Made by a program: the position numbers and the translations under genes
The notes under the pieces: model-generated
Databases searched by the model: none
Told to the model about the DNA's origin: nothing
The model's input: the letters and a program-made list of their open reading frames with translations, nothing else
Shown here: one piece after another, positions 18,095-26,398 of the stretch
Layout: each line of letters begins with the position of its first letter
How positions within the stretch are numbered: the first letter of the stretch is position 1
NCBI GenBank assembly: GCA_965221555.1
Contig: OZ244895.1
Coordinates: 2,418,001 to 2,482,000 of the forward strand
Direction of reading: 5' to 3'
Origin: JAJEAD01 sp965221555
GTDB lineage: Bacteria; Pseudomonadota; Gammaproteobacteria; HK1
DNA length: 64,000 nt

Positions 18095-18715
18095 ATGTTC
18101 GAGTTGATGAAAGCGGGCGGTTGGCTGATGGCGCCGATCCTGTTGTGCTCGATCATCGCGATGGCCATCGTCGTCGAGCGTTTCTGGACCCTCCGGCGAA
18201 GCCGGATCGCGCCGGAGAAACTGGCGTCGCAAGTGCGGCGATGGGCGCGCAACCGGGAGTTGAACGAGGAGCGAATCCGGTTCCTTCGCCGCGGGTCGGC
18301 GCTGGGTCGGATACTCGCCGCCGCACTGGTCAATCGGGGCCGAGATCGGGAGATCATGAAGGAGAGCATCGAGGACGTCGGGCGGCAGGTCGTGCACGAC
18401 CTGGAGCGCTATCTGAATGCGCTCGGCACGATCGCGGCCGTCACCCCGCTTCTCGGTCTGCTCGGCACGGTGGTCGGAATGATCCGGGTGTTCTCCGTCA
18501 TCACCACTCAGGGGGTGGGGGATCCGGGAGTGCTCGCAAGCGGCATCTCGGAAGCCCTGCTCACCACCGCGGCCGGACTCACGGTGGCGATTCCGGCCCT
18601 GATGTTCCATCGCTTCTTCAGGGGCCGGGTCGATGAGCTCGTGGTGATGATGGAAGCGGAGGCGCTGAAGATGGTGGAGGTTCTGCACGCCGCCTCGACG
18701 GTCTCGGACCGATGA
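18095..18715 (+). CDS. exbB: ExbB/TolQ/MotA-family proton channel subunit
   Basis: 206 residues. ExbB builds the inner-membrane pentamer that, with ExbD, uses the proton gradient to energise TonB or related outer-membrane work. An N-terminal membrane span (GWLMAPILLCSIIAMAIVVERFW) and two later spans (LGTIAAVTPLLGLLGTVVGMI and a span around LLTTAAGLTVAIPALMFH) give the family topology. The segment TPLLGLLGTVVGMIRVF is the family signature. The stop overlaps the exbD start by 4 nt (ATGA), so the two are translationally coupled. TonB is not in the window, and in this operon type ExbBD lies beside lipid A genes. Confidence 0.93.
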   Translation: MFELMKAGGWLMAPILLCSIIAMAIVVERFWTLRRSRIAPEKLASQVRRWARNRELNEERIRFLRRGSALGRILAAALVNRGRDREIMKESIEDVGRQVVHDLERYLNALGTIAAVTPLLGLLGTVVGMIRVFSVITTQGVGDPGVLASGISEALLTTAAGLTVAIPALMFHRFFRGRVDELVVMMEAEALKMVEVLHAASTVSDR

Positions 18716-19191
18716 GACTGAGAGGCGCGGTCCGTGACGAAGCGCACATCAACCTCACGCCTCTCATCGATGTGGTATTCCTGCTGCTCATCTTCTTCAT
18801 GGTGTCCACCACCTTCGAGCGCGAATCGGAAATCGAGATCGAGCTGCCCGAGGCGGGGGCCGAGCGAGGGAATCGAGACCCCGAGGCGGTGGAGGTCTGG
18901 ATTGACGCCGGAGGTCGAATCTACCTTGACGGAAGGCGGCTCGAGGACACCCGAGTGAGCAGCGTGAGGAGGGCGCTCGAATCGCTTGCGCTTCCCGAAC
19001 CGAGACCACCGCTCGTCATTGGCGCGGATGCGAGGACTCCCTACCAGGCCGTGATAAGCGTCATGGATGCGGCGCGTCAGGCGGGCCATGTGAACCTCTC
19101 GCTTCCGGTGCAGGCGCTTCCCGAAGCGGACTCGGGCGCCGCGTCGTCCCCGGGCCGTTCCCAGACCTCGAGCGACCCCGAGCGGCACTGA
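18712..19191 (+). CDS. exbD: ExbD/TolR-family biopolymer transport protein
   Basis: 159 residues. One N-terminal membrane span carries the proton-path Asp in INLTPLIDVVFLLLIFFMVS, followed by a periplasmic domain with ELPEAG and a C-terminal DAARQAGHVNLSLPV typical of ExbD/TolR. The C-terminal ~25 residues are Ser/Pro-rich and probably disordered. Start overlaps the exbB stop. It works with ExbB as the proton-driven stator unit; the partner (TonB or other) is unknown here. lpxK follows after 22 nt, and msbA, often found between them, is absent. Confidence 0.93.
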   Translation: MRLRGAVRDEAHINLTPLIDVVFLLLIFFMVSTTFERESEIEIELPEAGAERGNRDPEAVEVWIDAGGRIYLDGRRLEDTRVSSVRRALESLALPEPRPPLVIGADARTPYQAVISVMDAARQAGHVNLSLPVQALPEADSGAASSPGRSQTSSDPERH

Positions 19192-19213
19192 GCCGGACGC
19201 AGGCAGACGAGGC

Positions 19214-20284
19214 ATGCCCTTCCTGCAGCGACGCAAGCGACGCGGCCGAGGCGCGCGCCGCGCGCCGGGGGCTCCCGCCGGACCCCACTACGCGGAGCGC
19301 TTCGGCATCGAGGCGATCTGGTATGGGGGGCACCCCGCCGGCCTCGCGCTGGCGCCGCTCGGCTGGCTCTTCCGCCTCGCGGTGGAGCTGCGCAGGCTCT
19401 CCTTTCGACTGCGGATCCGAAAGGCCACCCGCTTGGGGGTCCCGGTGATCGTGGTGGGCAACATCTCGATTGGCGGCACCGGAAAGACCCCCCTTGTCAT
19501 CTGGCTCGCCCGTTATCTCGGTCGGAACTATCGCCCCGGGGTGGTATGCCGCGCCTATGGCGGCCGATCACGCAACTGGCCCCAGAAGGTTCGGGCCGAC
19601 AGCGATCCGGCCTCGGTGGGAGACGAGGCGGTGCTGCTTGCGAGACGTTGCGGATGTCCGGTGGCGGCGGGGCCGGACCGGGCGGCCAGTGCCAGGGCCC
19701 TCATCGACCACGAAGAGTGCGATCTCATCCTGAGCGACGACGGATTGCAGCACCTCTCCCTCGCGCGAGACATCGAGATCGCGGTGATCGACGGCATTCG
19801 ACGTCACGGCAATGGGCGCTGCCTGCCGGCGGGTCCCCTGCGTGAGCCGGTCTCCCGATTGGAGGATGTGGACATCCTGGTCACGAATGGCCAGGCGGGG
19901 GGCGGTGAATTCCGGATGCTCGTTCGGCCCTGGAAGGCCATGAGCGTGATCGGCGACGAGACGCCACGAGACCTCGACGCTTTCGCGGGCGTCCCGGTCC
20001 ACGCGGTGTGCGCGATCGGAAACCCGGGACGCTTCTTCGAGATGCTGCGCGCGGCGCGTTTGCAAGTCCTGCCCCACGCCTTTCCCGACCATCACGTGTT
20101 CTCACGCAGCGACATCGTGTTCGGGGACGGCTGCCCGGTGCTGATGACGGAGAAGGACGCGGTCAAGTGCGCGAGGTTTGCCGGACGCGAGCACTGGTAC
20201 GTGCCGGTGCGCGCGGAGCTGGACGAGTCCTTTGCGCTGCGCCTTGGAAACCTGCTCGCGAGAGTCTCCGGGGGGCGGGGATGA
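19214..20284 (+). CDS. lpxK: Tetraacyldisaccharide 4'-kinase
   Basis: 356 residues. LpxK phosphorylates the 4' position of the lipid A disaccharide at the inner membrane, a late step of the Raetz pathway. The P-loop GNISIGGTGKTP lies at residues 82-93, and DDGLQHLSLARDIEIAVID is the conserved catalytic segment. The N-terminal amphipathic region (APLGWLFRLAVELRRLSFRLR) is the membrane anchor. A very basic stretch (residues 4-20) precedes it, so a start slightly downstream is possible. Stop and kdsB start overlap in ATGA, so the genes are coupled. Confidence 0.95.
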   Translation: MPFLQRRKRRGRGARRAPGAPAGPHYAERFGIEAIWYGGHPAGLALAPLGWLFRLAVELRRLSFRLRIRKATRLGVPVIVVGNISIGGTGKTPLVIWLARYLGRNYRPGVVCRAYGGRSRNWPQKVRADSDPASVGDEAVLLARRCGCPVAAGPDRAASARALIDHEECDLILSDDGLQHLSLARDIEIAVIDGIRRHGNGRCLPAGPLREPVSRLEDVDILVTNGQAGGGEFRMLVRPWKAMSVIGDETPRDLDAFAGVPVHAVCAIGNPGRFFEMLRAARLQVLPHAFPDHHVFSRSDIVFGDGCPVLMTEKDAVKCARFAGREHWYVPVRAELDESFALRLGNLLARVSGGRG

Positions 20285-21039
20285 GCGGCGGGGCCACGGT
20301 GGTGATTCCGGCCCGTTTCGCGTCGACTCGTCTGCCGGGCAAGGCGCTCATCCCCATCGCGGGACGGCCGATGGTCCAGCACACCTGGGAGCGGGCCTCG
20401 AGAAGCGGGGCCGGACGGGTCGTGGTGGCCACCGACGATGCCCGAATCCTGGAAGCGGCGCGGGGTTTCGGAGCGGAGGTGATGATGACCGATGTCCGCC
20501 ATCGCTCCGGGACCGAACGCGTCGCCGAGGTCGCCTCCCGCCTTTGCCTCGACGACGATGCGGTGGTGGTGAACGTGCAAGCCGATGAACCCCTCCTGCC
20601 CCCTGGCCTTGTCACGCAGGTGGTCGAAGGTCTTGCCGCGCATCCCTGCGCGCAGATGGCTACCCTGTGCGAGCGCATCGAGCGCGATTCGGAGGTCTTC
20701 GATCCCGCGACGGTGAAGGTCGTCACCGATCACCAGGGCTACGCGCTCTACTTCAGCCGGGCCGCGATTCCCTGGTACCGGGGCCACTTCGAATCGGAGG
20801 AAGTGCCCCGGAGCGCTTCACTTCGGCGACACATCGGACTCTATGCCTACCGCGCGGGATACCTGCGCTCCTATGTGGCGCGGGAGTCATCGCCAATCGA
20901 GGAGGCGGAATCGCTGGAGCAGCTCCGAGCGCTCTACCACGGCGCGCGCATCCACGTCGCCGAGGCGAGGGAGCGTCCCGGCCCGGGCGTCGACACCGCG
21001 GAGGATCTGGAACGGGTGAGAGCCCTCGCCGGATGCTGA
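20281..21039 (+). CDS. kdsB: 3-deoxy-manno-octulosonate cytidylyltransferase
   Basis: 252 residues from the ATG that overlaps the lpxK stop; the frame is open further upstream but MSGGATVVIPARFASTRLPGK matches the family start. KdsB activates KDO with CTP to give CMP-KDO for the LPS inner core. Motifs: the nucleotide-binding ARFASTRLPGK, VVNVQADEPL with the metal-binding Asp, and RHIGLYAYRAGYL. The lpxK-kdsB pair is a standard lipopolysaccharide operon. Confidence 0.95.
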   Translation: MSGGATVVIPARFASTRLPGKALIPIAGRPMVQHTWERASRSGAGRVVVATDDARILEAARGFGAEVMMTDVRHRSGTERVAEVASRLCLDDDAVVVNVQADEPLLPPGLVTQVVEGLAAHPCAQMATLCERIERDSEVFDPATVKVVTDHQGYALYFSRAAIPWYRGHFESEEVPRSASLRRHIGLYAYRAGYLRSYVARESSPIEEAESLEQLRALYHGARIHVAEARERPGPGVDTAEDLERVRALAGC

Positions 21040-21080
21040 GGAAGGCGCGTCGTTTATCGAGAACGAATTGAGATCGGGCG

Positions 21081-21818
21081 GTGACGGACGACTCGGTGCT
21101 TGCGCGCTTCCCCCGCAACCGGCGCGGTCGCGACTTCGTGGTCGGAGACATCCACGGCATGTTTCCCCATCTGCGAGCGCTGCTCGAGGAAGTCGCGTTC
21201 GACTGTGAGCGGGATCGTGTGTTCTCGGTGGGTGATCTGATCGACCGGGGACCCGAGTCGCATCGAGCCCTGGAGTGGCTCGACCAGCCGTGGTTTCACG
21301 CCTGTCGCGGCAACCACGAACAGATGGCGATCGATTCGCTGGATCCCGAACAGCTCGAGATCTGGATGAGCTGGAACGGAGGGCAATGGTGGCTTGGCCT
21401 GGAGAGGTCGCAGCAGGCGCGCTTTCGCCGGGCCTTCGCGCAGATGCCGCTCGCCCTGGAGATCGAGACCGATACCGGCACGGTCGGCGTCGTGCATGCC
21501 GACATTCCTCCCGGTCTCGGATGGGACGCCTTCGTCCACCGACTGCGAGACGGCGACCAGGACGCCGTCTTCTACGCGCTCTGGTCGCGAGAGAGGCTCG
21601 GCGCCTTTCGATCCGGCACGCCGGTCACCGGCCGAGTCGACCGGGTCTACTGTGGACACACCCCGGTGCGTGGCATCGTGCGAAGGGACAACGTCCACTA
21701 CATCGACACCGGCGCGGTGTTCGTGCGAAGCGGGAAGCTCGAGGCGCGCCTGACCATGGTCGAAGTCAACCCCGAGCGCCATCGCGAGTTCGCCATCGAG
21801 ACCGCGCGCAGACTCTGA
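21081..21818 (+). CDS. PPP-family metallophosphatase (PrpA/PphA-like)
   Basis: 245 residues from a GTG at 21081 with only a weak ribosome site. It carries the PPP signature set GDIHG, GDLIDRG, GNHE and later GHTP with a downstream DTGAVF, so it is a dinuclear-metal phosphoesterase of the Ser/Thr protein phosphatase type, related to E. coli PrpA/PphA. ApaH is less likely because ApaH is normally longer and lacks this C-terminus. The TGA stop sits directly against the left end of the MITE at 21819. Insertion could have altered the original 3' end, although the conserved core looks complete. Confidence 0.85.
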   Translation: MTDDSVLARFPRNRRGRDFVVGDIHGMFPHLRALLEEVAFDCERDRVFSVGDLIDRGPESHRALEWLDQPWFHACRGNHEQMAIDSLDPEQLEIWMSWNGGQWWLGLERSQQARFRRAFAQMPLALEIETDTGTVGVVHADIPPGLGWDAFVHRLRDGDQDAVFYALWSRERLGAFRSGTPVTGRVDRVYCGHTPVRGIVRRDNVHYIDTGAVFVRSGKLEARLTMVEVNPERHREFAIETARRL

Positions 21819-21998
21819 CCCGCAACCATCACCGATTTCTCAACTCGCGGACGCCAATATGCGGACGCAAGCGGGCCGCAGGCCGTCGCGCCGCACTGGC
21901 TTCGTGTCGGCTACGCCTTGCGCGTCTTTCGGTCGGTGCTTCCTGCCATCGCGGCACCTTGGCTTCCGAAGCGCCCGAAAGTCGGTGGAACATCCGGG
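21819..21998 (+). mobile_element. MITE-like element, copy B (180 bp)
   Basis: Left end CCCGCAACCATCACCGATTT, right end AAGTCGGTGGAACATCCGGG. Interior blocks match the other copies (CGGACGCCAATATG, CTTCGTGTCGGCTACGCC, GCGTCTTTCGGTC). Flanking 4-mers are CTGA and CCAG, not a clean duplication. Same orientation as copy A. No ORF. Confidence 0.75.
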
Positions 21999-22091
21999 CC
22001 AGGCGACCCCTTGGGTCACTGCCGCAGCACCCAGGTCGGTCGCGAGACGGCCGCGGGCCGGCTGCCGGCTGCCGCTCCCGCGCCGTGACGC

Positions 22092-22310
22092 TCAGCGAAC
22101 CCGGTAGGTGATGCGTCCCTTGCTGAGATCGTAGGGAGTGAGCTGAACCGTGACCTTGTCTCCGGTCAGGATACGGATGTAGTGCTTTCGCATCTTTCCC
22201 GAGATGTGGGCGGTCACGATATGTCCGTTCTCCAGTTCCACTCGGAACATCGTGTTGGGAAGTGTTTCCACTACCGTGCCTTCCATCTCGATGTGATCTT
22301 CCTTAGGCAA
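22092..22310 (-). CDS. infA: Translation initiation factor IF-1
   Basis: 72 residues, exactly the E. coli length, when started at the TTG at 22310 (MPKEDHIEMEGTV); upstream in-frame codons show no homology. GAGGGAG lies 4 nt upstream as ribosome site. IF-1 binds the A site of the 30S subunit and helps IF-2 and IF-3 in initiation. It is a single OB-fold with TLPNTMFRVELENGH and ISGKMRKHYIRIL, both hallmark segments. Neighbouring bpt and aat are on the same strand, as in the E. coli infA-aat locus. Confidence 0.95.
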   Translation of the reverse strand: MPKEDHIEMEGTVVETLPNTMFRVELENGHIVTAHISGKMRKHYIRILTGDKVTVQLTPYDLSKGRITYRVR

Positions 22311-22385
22311 AGTACTCCCTCGATTCGGCGTGCGCATGACCAGTGTGCAAGAACGCCGGGCGCGGGTAAAGCCGAAACAGGATTT

Positions 22386-23129
22386 TCACTGCAGATTCGA
22401 CCGCGGCAGCCAGTCTTCGTAACGGATCCAGTCGCCGTCGACCAGACGCTCCTGGGGAAGGAAGCGTTCCTTGTAGCGCATCTTGTCGCACTCCGCGATC
22501 CAGTAACCCAGGTAGAGCCACTCGTGTCCGGCCCGACGCGCCGCCTCGATCTGCCAGAGGATGCAGTAGGTGCCGAGGCTGCGTGATTCGAAATCGGGAT
22601 CGTAGAAGGTGTAGACGGCGGAATGGGCGTCGGGAAGTCGATCCGATACCGCCACCGCAATGAGCTGCGCCCCATGGTGGAACTCGATGAAGCCGGTCTC
22701 CGCCCACCCGCCGCAGAGAAATGACCGGTACTCCTGCGGGGTTGCGCCGTCCATGCTGCCGCCGAAGTGCCGGGCCGAGATGTAGCGCTGGTAGAGCCGA
22801 TAGTGTTCGTGTCGATAGCTGTCGTCGCGCGCCACCACGCGCAGATCCCGGTTGCGTCGCCACACCCGCCTCTGGATACGGCGGGGGCGGAATTCGCGCA
22901 CCGGGACCCGCAGCGCCACGCAAGCCTGACACTCGCCGCACCACGGGCGGTAGATGTGCTCTCCGCTTCGCCGGAATCCATGCTGGGCGAGGACGCCGAG
23001 GAGCTTCGGGCTCTTGGGAACGGCGGGAGCGACGCAGGCGGTGCGCGCTGTCCGTTCGGCCAGATATCCGCATTCGTGAGCCGGGGTCACGAGGAGCGGC
23101 AGGCGGATGCTCGTGGAAGACTCGTTCAC
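22386..23129 (-). CDS. bpt: Aspartate/glutamate leucyltransferase (Bpt/Ate family)
   Basis: 247 residues from a GTG at 23129 that overlaps the aat stop (GTGA); an ATG at 23183 is a longer option inside aat. Bpt transfers leucine from Leu-tRNA to proteins with N-terminal Asp or Glu, making them N-degrons. Seen here: TPAHECGYLAERTARTACVAP at the N-terminus, CGECQACVALRVPV, GGWAETGFIEFH and LYLGYWIAECDKMRYKERF, all ATE-fold landmarks. Coupled to aat, so both branches of the bacterial N-end rule lie in one operon upstream of infA. Confidence 0.92.
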   Translation of the reverse strand: MNESSTSIRLPLLVTPAHECGYLAERTARTACVAPAVPKSPKLLGVLAQHGFRRSGEHIYRPWCGECQACVALRVPVREFRPRRIQRRVWRRNRDLRVVARDDSYRHEHYRLYQRYISARHFGGSMDGATPQEYRSFLCGGWAETGFIEFHHGAQLIAVAVSDRLPDAHSAVYTFYDPDFESRSLGTYCILWQIEAARRAGHEWLYLGYWIAECDKMRYKERFLPQERLVDGDWIRYEDWLPRSNLQ

Positions 23130-23827
23130 ACGCCGGGAAGGGGCAGGCGCCCGCTCTGCGCCCGAAAGTGTGAATCGCACCATCGTGCGAGATAGGCATT
23201 GAAGGTGCGTCGCGGCACTTCGACGGCTCCGAGGCTCGCAAGATGCTCGCTTGGAATCTGACAATCGATTAACACGTAGCCCAACTCGCACAGGCCGGCC
23301 AGGGCCGCCTTCGATGCGTCGCGGTCCCGGCTGAACATGGATTCGCCGAAAAACACCCGACCCATCGCCACACCGTAGAGACCGCCAACGAGCTCGCCGT
23401 CTCGCCAGGTCTCAATCGAGCGGGCATGGCCGAGATCATGCAGCCGGCGGTAAGCGCGCATCATCTCTCCGGTTATCCACGTCGAACTCTCCGTGGCGCG
23501 AGGCATGGCGCATTGCCGGATGACCTCGGAGAAGGCGTGGTCGGCGCTGAGGGTGAAGTGACCCCGTCGCAGAGTCTTGCGCAGGCTTCGGGAGATCCGG
23601 AGGTTCTCGGGAAAGAGCACCGCACGCGGGTCGGGGGTCCACCACAGCACCGGCTGTCCTTCGCTGAACCAGGGGAAGATGCCCCGGCGGTACGCGCAGA
23701 GCAGGCGATCGGGAGTCAGGTCGCCGCCCGCCGCGAGCAATCCATTCGGGTCCTCGAGCGCCTGTTCGACGTCGGGAAACGCGTCGGGAGGGGTGGTCTC
23801 GCTCATCCAGGGCATTTGGATAAACAT
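23126..23827 (-). CDS. aat: Leucyl/phenylalanyl-tRNA--protein transferase
   Basis: 233 residues from the ATG at 23827, which has GGAAG four bases upstream. Aat adds Leu or Phe to N-terminal Lys or Arg and so marks proteins for ClpS/ClpAP. Motifs: DPNGLLAAGGDLTPDRLL, GIFPWF, WWTPDPRAVL, GVAMGRVFFGESMFS and LIDCQIPSEHLASLGA. The last codons overlap the bpt start by 4 nt. Confidence 0.95.
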   Translation of the reverse strand: MFIQMPWMSETTPPDAFPDVEQALEDPNGLLAAGGDLTPDRLLCAYRRGIFPWFSEGQPVLWWTPDPRAVLFPENLRISRSLRKTLRRGHFTLSADHAFSEVIRQCAMPRATESSTWITGEMMRAYRRLHDLGHARSIETWRDGELVGGLYGVAMGRVFFGESMFSRDRDASKAALAGLCELGYVLIDCQIPSEHLASLGAVEVPRRTFNAYLARWCDSHFRAQSGRLPLPGV

Positions 23828-23861
23828 GAGACTTCCGGGCCGGGGACGAATGTCGGGAAGT

Positions 23862-25064
23862 CTAATCAATCGGTGCGGAACCCGGCGATGGCGCCGATGC
23901 TCCGTGCTTGAAGGGTGAATGGCCACGCATCTCGGAGATGTAGGCGCGCACGCCGCGATCCTCGCGCACCACGAAGTCTTCGATCGCCTTTCGAAAGGCG
24001 TCGTGGCGCACCCAGTGCGCGGAACGGGTCAGGACCGGCATGAATCCCCGCAGGATCTTGTGCTCCCCCTGGGCTCCCGCCTCGAAGCCGTCGAGCCGAT
24101 TCGCGATGCAGTACTCGATGGCCCGGTAGTAGCACATCTCGAAGTGCAGGGAGGGATGGAACTCGAAGCAGCCCCAGTTCCGGCCGTAGAGCATGGAGGC
24201 GTCCCGGAAGAAGTGGGCGCCGGCAACGTAGCGCGAACCTCGGCGCGCGAGCACCACGAGCACGCCCTCGGCCATCGTCTCGCCGACCGCGAGGAAGAAC
24301 TCCCGGGTCAGGAAGGGATATCCGTACTTGCGATCGTAGGTCGAAGCGTAGAGGGCGTGGTATGCGGCCCAGTGCTCCTCGTCCATCCGAGTGCCGTCGC
24401 GCACCTCCACCTCCACGGGTGCGGCGGCCGCCTCGCGGCGTTCGCGCCGGATCGCCTTTCGGCGCTTGGACGTGAAGGCGTCGAGATAATCCTGGAAGTC
24501 CCGGAAGCCGGGGTTGCGCCAGTGGAACTGGCAGCCGCTGCGGATGAGGTGCTCTCGCCGTGACAGACGCTCGCTGTCTTCGTCGTCGGTGAACAACCAG
24601 TGCAGCGTCGGTACTTCCGCGTGGCGAGCGAACGCGATGGCCGTGTCCACCAGGAGATCGGGCACTTGCGGGTCGGCATCAACGCGCTCGTGGAGAAGGC
24701 GAGGGCCCGCGGCCGGGGTGAAGGGAATCGACACCACGAGCTTGGGGTAGTACTCGAGCCCGGCCCGGGCATAGGCGTCGGCCCATGACCAGTCGAACAC
24801 GAACTCGCCGTAGGAGTGTGACTTGGCGTACATCGGCACCGCGCCCACCAGCCGCTCGCCGCGATGGAGAAGCACGTGGCAGGGTGACCATCCGGTCTCG
24901 GCGCAGGCGCAGCCGTGCGCCTCCAGGGCGGAGAGGAACTCGTGGCGTACGAAGGGGTTGTGCGCGCCCGCGATGCGGTTCCACTGCGTGCGGTTGACCG
25001 ATGCGAGGCTGTCGACAATCTCGCTTCGATACCGGGCAGTGGGTTCTCGACCGGCGCTCGCCAT
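23862..25064 (-). CDS. GNAT-fold protein of the DUF482 (PF04339) family
   Basis: 400 residues, close to the family length. Recognised by NPFVRHEFLSALE near the N-terminus, HSYGEFVFDWSWADAY, YYPKLVVSIPFTPA and LHFEMCYYRAIEYCI with GAQGEHKILRGF near the end. The family has two acetyltransferase-like halves and resembles FemAB-type proteins, but its substrate is not established. It lies 34 nt upstream of aat and 19 nt downstream of trxB on the same strand, so trxB-DUF482-aat-bpt-infA is likely one transcription unit. Confidence 0.85.
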   Translation of the reverse strand: MASAGREPTARYRSEIVDSLASVNRTQWNRIAGAHNPFVRHEFLSALEAHGCACAETGWSPCHVLLHRGERLVGAVPMYAKSHSYGEFVFDWSWADAYARAGLEYYPKLVVSIPFTPAAGPRLLHERVDADPQVPDLLVDTAIAFARHAEVPTLHWLFTDDEDSERLSRREHLIRSGCQFHWRNPGFRDFQDYLDAFTSKRRKAIRRERREAAAAPVEVEVRDGTRMDEEHWAAYHALYASTYDRKYGYPFLTREFFLAVGETMAEGVLVVLARRGSRYVAGAHFFRDASMLYGRNWGCFEFHPSLHFEMCYYRAIEYCIANRLDGFEAGAQGEHKILRGFMPVLTRSAHWVRHDAFRKAIEDFVVREDRGVRAYISEMRGHSPFKHGASAPSPGSAPID

Positions 25065-25083
25065 GCTCGCTACGAGCGTCGTA

Positions 25084-26043
25084 TCACCGGGCGTCGAGGC
25101 CGTCGAGATACTTCTCCGCGTCCAGCGCCGCCATGCAGCCGCTTCCGGCGGAAGTCACCGCCTGCCGGTACACGTGATCGGCAACGTCTCCGGCCGCGAA
25201 GACACCTTCGACGCTGGTTGCGGTCGCGAATCCGGACAGTCCGGCGCGCACCTTGATGTAGCCCCCTTCCATGTCGAGCTGTCCGGAGAAGATGCCGGTG
25301 TTGGGGGTGTGGCCAATCGCGATGAATACCCCACTGAGTTCGACCTCCCGGTGCGCGCCGTTGTCCACCCGCCGGACCCGGATGCCGGTCACTCCCGTTT
25401 CGTCGCCCAGCACTTCATCGAGCACATGGTTCCAGAGAATGCTTACGTTGGCGGATCGGGACTTCTCGATGAGCTGTGCGGCCAGGATCTTCTCGGCGCG
25501 GAACCGGTCCCGGCGGTGCACGACGGTGACCTGCGATGCGATATTGGAAAGATACAGCGCCTCCTCGACCGCGGTGTTTCCGCCGCCGACTACCGCGACC
25601 GGCTGTCCTCGGAAGAAGAATCCGTCGCAGGTTGCGCATGCGGAGACGCCGCGTCCCTTGTAAGCCTCTTCGGAGGGGAGTCCCAGATACCTTGCGGAGG
25701 CGCCGGTGGCCACGATCAACGCATCGCAGGTGTAGGTCCCGCGGTCTCCCCGGAGAAGAAAGGGGTGAACGCCGGTATCGGCTTCGAGAATGGTGTCGGT
25801 GACGATCTCGGTTTCGAATCGCTCGGCGTGGCGGCGCATGCGTTGCATCAGCTCCGGGCCCAGCACGCCGGTATCGTCGCCCGGCCAGTTGTCGACATCG
25901 GTGGTGGTGGTCATCTGGCCCCCGACTTCGAGTCCGGTCACCAGCACCGGGTCGAGATTGGCGCGCGCGGCATAGACCGCGGCCGTGTATCCCGCCGGTC
26001 CCGAGCCGAGTATCAACAGTCGGGAGTGCTTCCTTTCGCCCAT
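25084..26043 (-). CDS. trxB: Thioredoxin-disulfide reductase
   Basis: 319 residues. TrxB passes electrons from NADPH through FAD and a redox cysteine pair to thioredoxin. Visible: FAD-binding GSGPAGYTAAVYAARANL, redox motif C136-A-T-C139, NADPH-binding GGGNTAVEEALYLSNIA with following HRRDRFRAE, and C-terminal GVFAAGDVADHVYRQAVTSAGSGCMAA. It is divergent from ftsK, as in E. coli where lrp sits between them; lrp is absent here. Confidence 0.97.
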   Translation of the reverse strand: MGERKHSRLLILGSGPAGYTAAVYAARANLDPVLVTGLEVGGQMTTTTDVDNWPGDDTGVLGPELMQRMRRHAERFETEIVTDTILEADTGVHPFLLRGDRGTYTCDALIVATGASARYLGLPSEEAYKGRGVSACATCDGFFFRGQPVAVVGGGNTAVEEALYLSNIASQVTVVHRRDRFRAEKILAAQLIEKSRSANVSILWNHVLDEVLGDETGVTGIRVRRVDNGAHREVELSGVFIAIGHTPNTGIFSGQLDMEGGYIKVRAGLSGFATATSVEGVFAAGDVADHVYRQAVTSAGSGCMAALDAEKYLDGLDAR

Positions 26044-26398
26044 CGTGCGTCCTCGATGTCTGCGTGCATACCCTCGCCGGGGCTAAGAGATCCAAGGCCG
26101 ATTCCGCCGCTCGGGCGTGTCGCCGGCCGGCTCGCCAGGACCTCCCGGCCACCTCCGCAGGCCCTGAAAATCCATTCTAGCCCATGGTGGGGGTCACGTC
26201 AGACCGGATCGCGACAGCCGGTCGAATCGCTCTCAACTCTTTGATTTCATTGAAAATCAGCCGGTGATGGGCCGGTGCGTGGCGAGCCGCCGGGGTGGGC
26301 TTGGCGTCGCCGGAGCAAGTCCGACCACTGGCATTGAATCACATCTTCCTTAATAATTAAGTGGTTAACCCCAACTTCTTCCAAACAGGATTAATAGG
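26044..26398. promoter_or_regulatory. Divergent trxB/ftsK regulatory region
   Basis: 355 nt without a gene. It must hold promoters for both directions. The ftsK-proximal ~130 nt are locally AT-rich and contain the perfect palindrome CTTAATAATTAAG at 26349-26361, a likely operator. The ftsK ribosome site is AGGA eight bases before the ATG. Confidence 0.5.
26349..26361. promoter_or_regulatory. Perfect palindrome upstream of ftsK
   Basis: CTTAAT-A-ATTAAG, a 6-bp inverted repeat around one base, 38 nt before the ftsK start. Strongly AT-rich against a GC-rich background. It could be a regulator site; which regulator is unknown. Confidence 0.4.
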
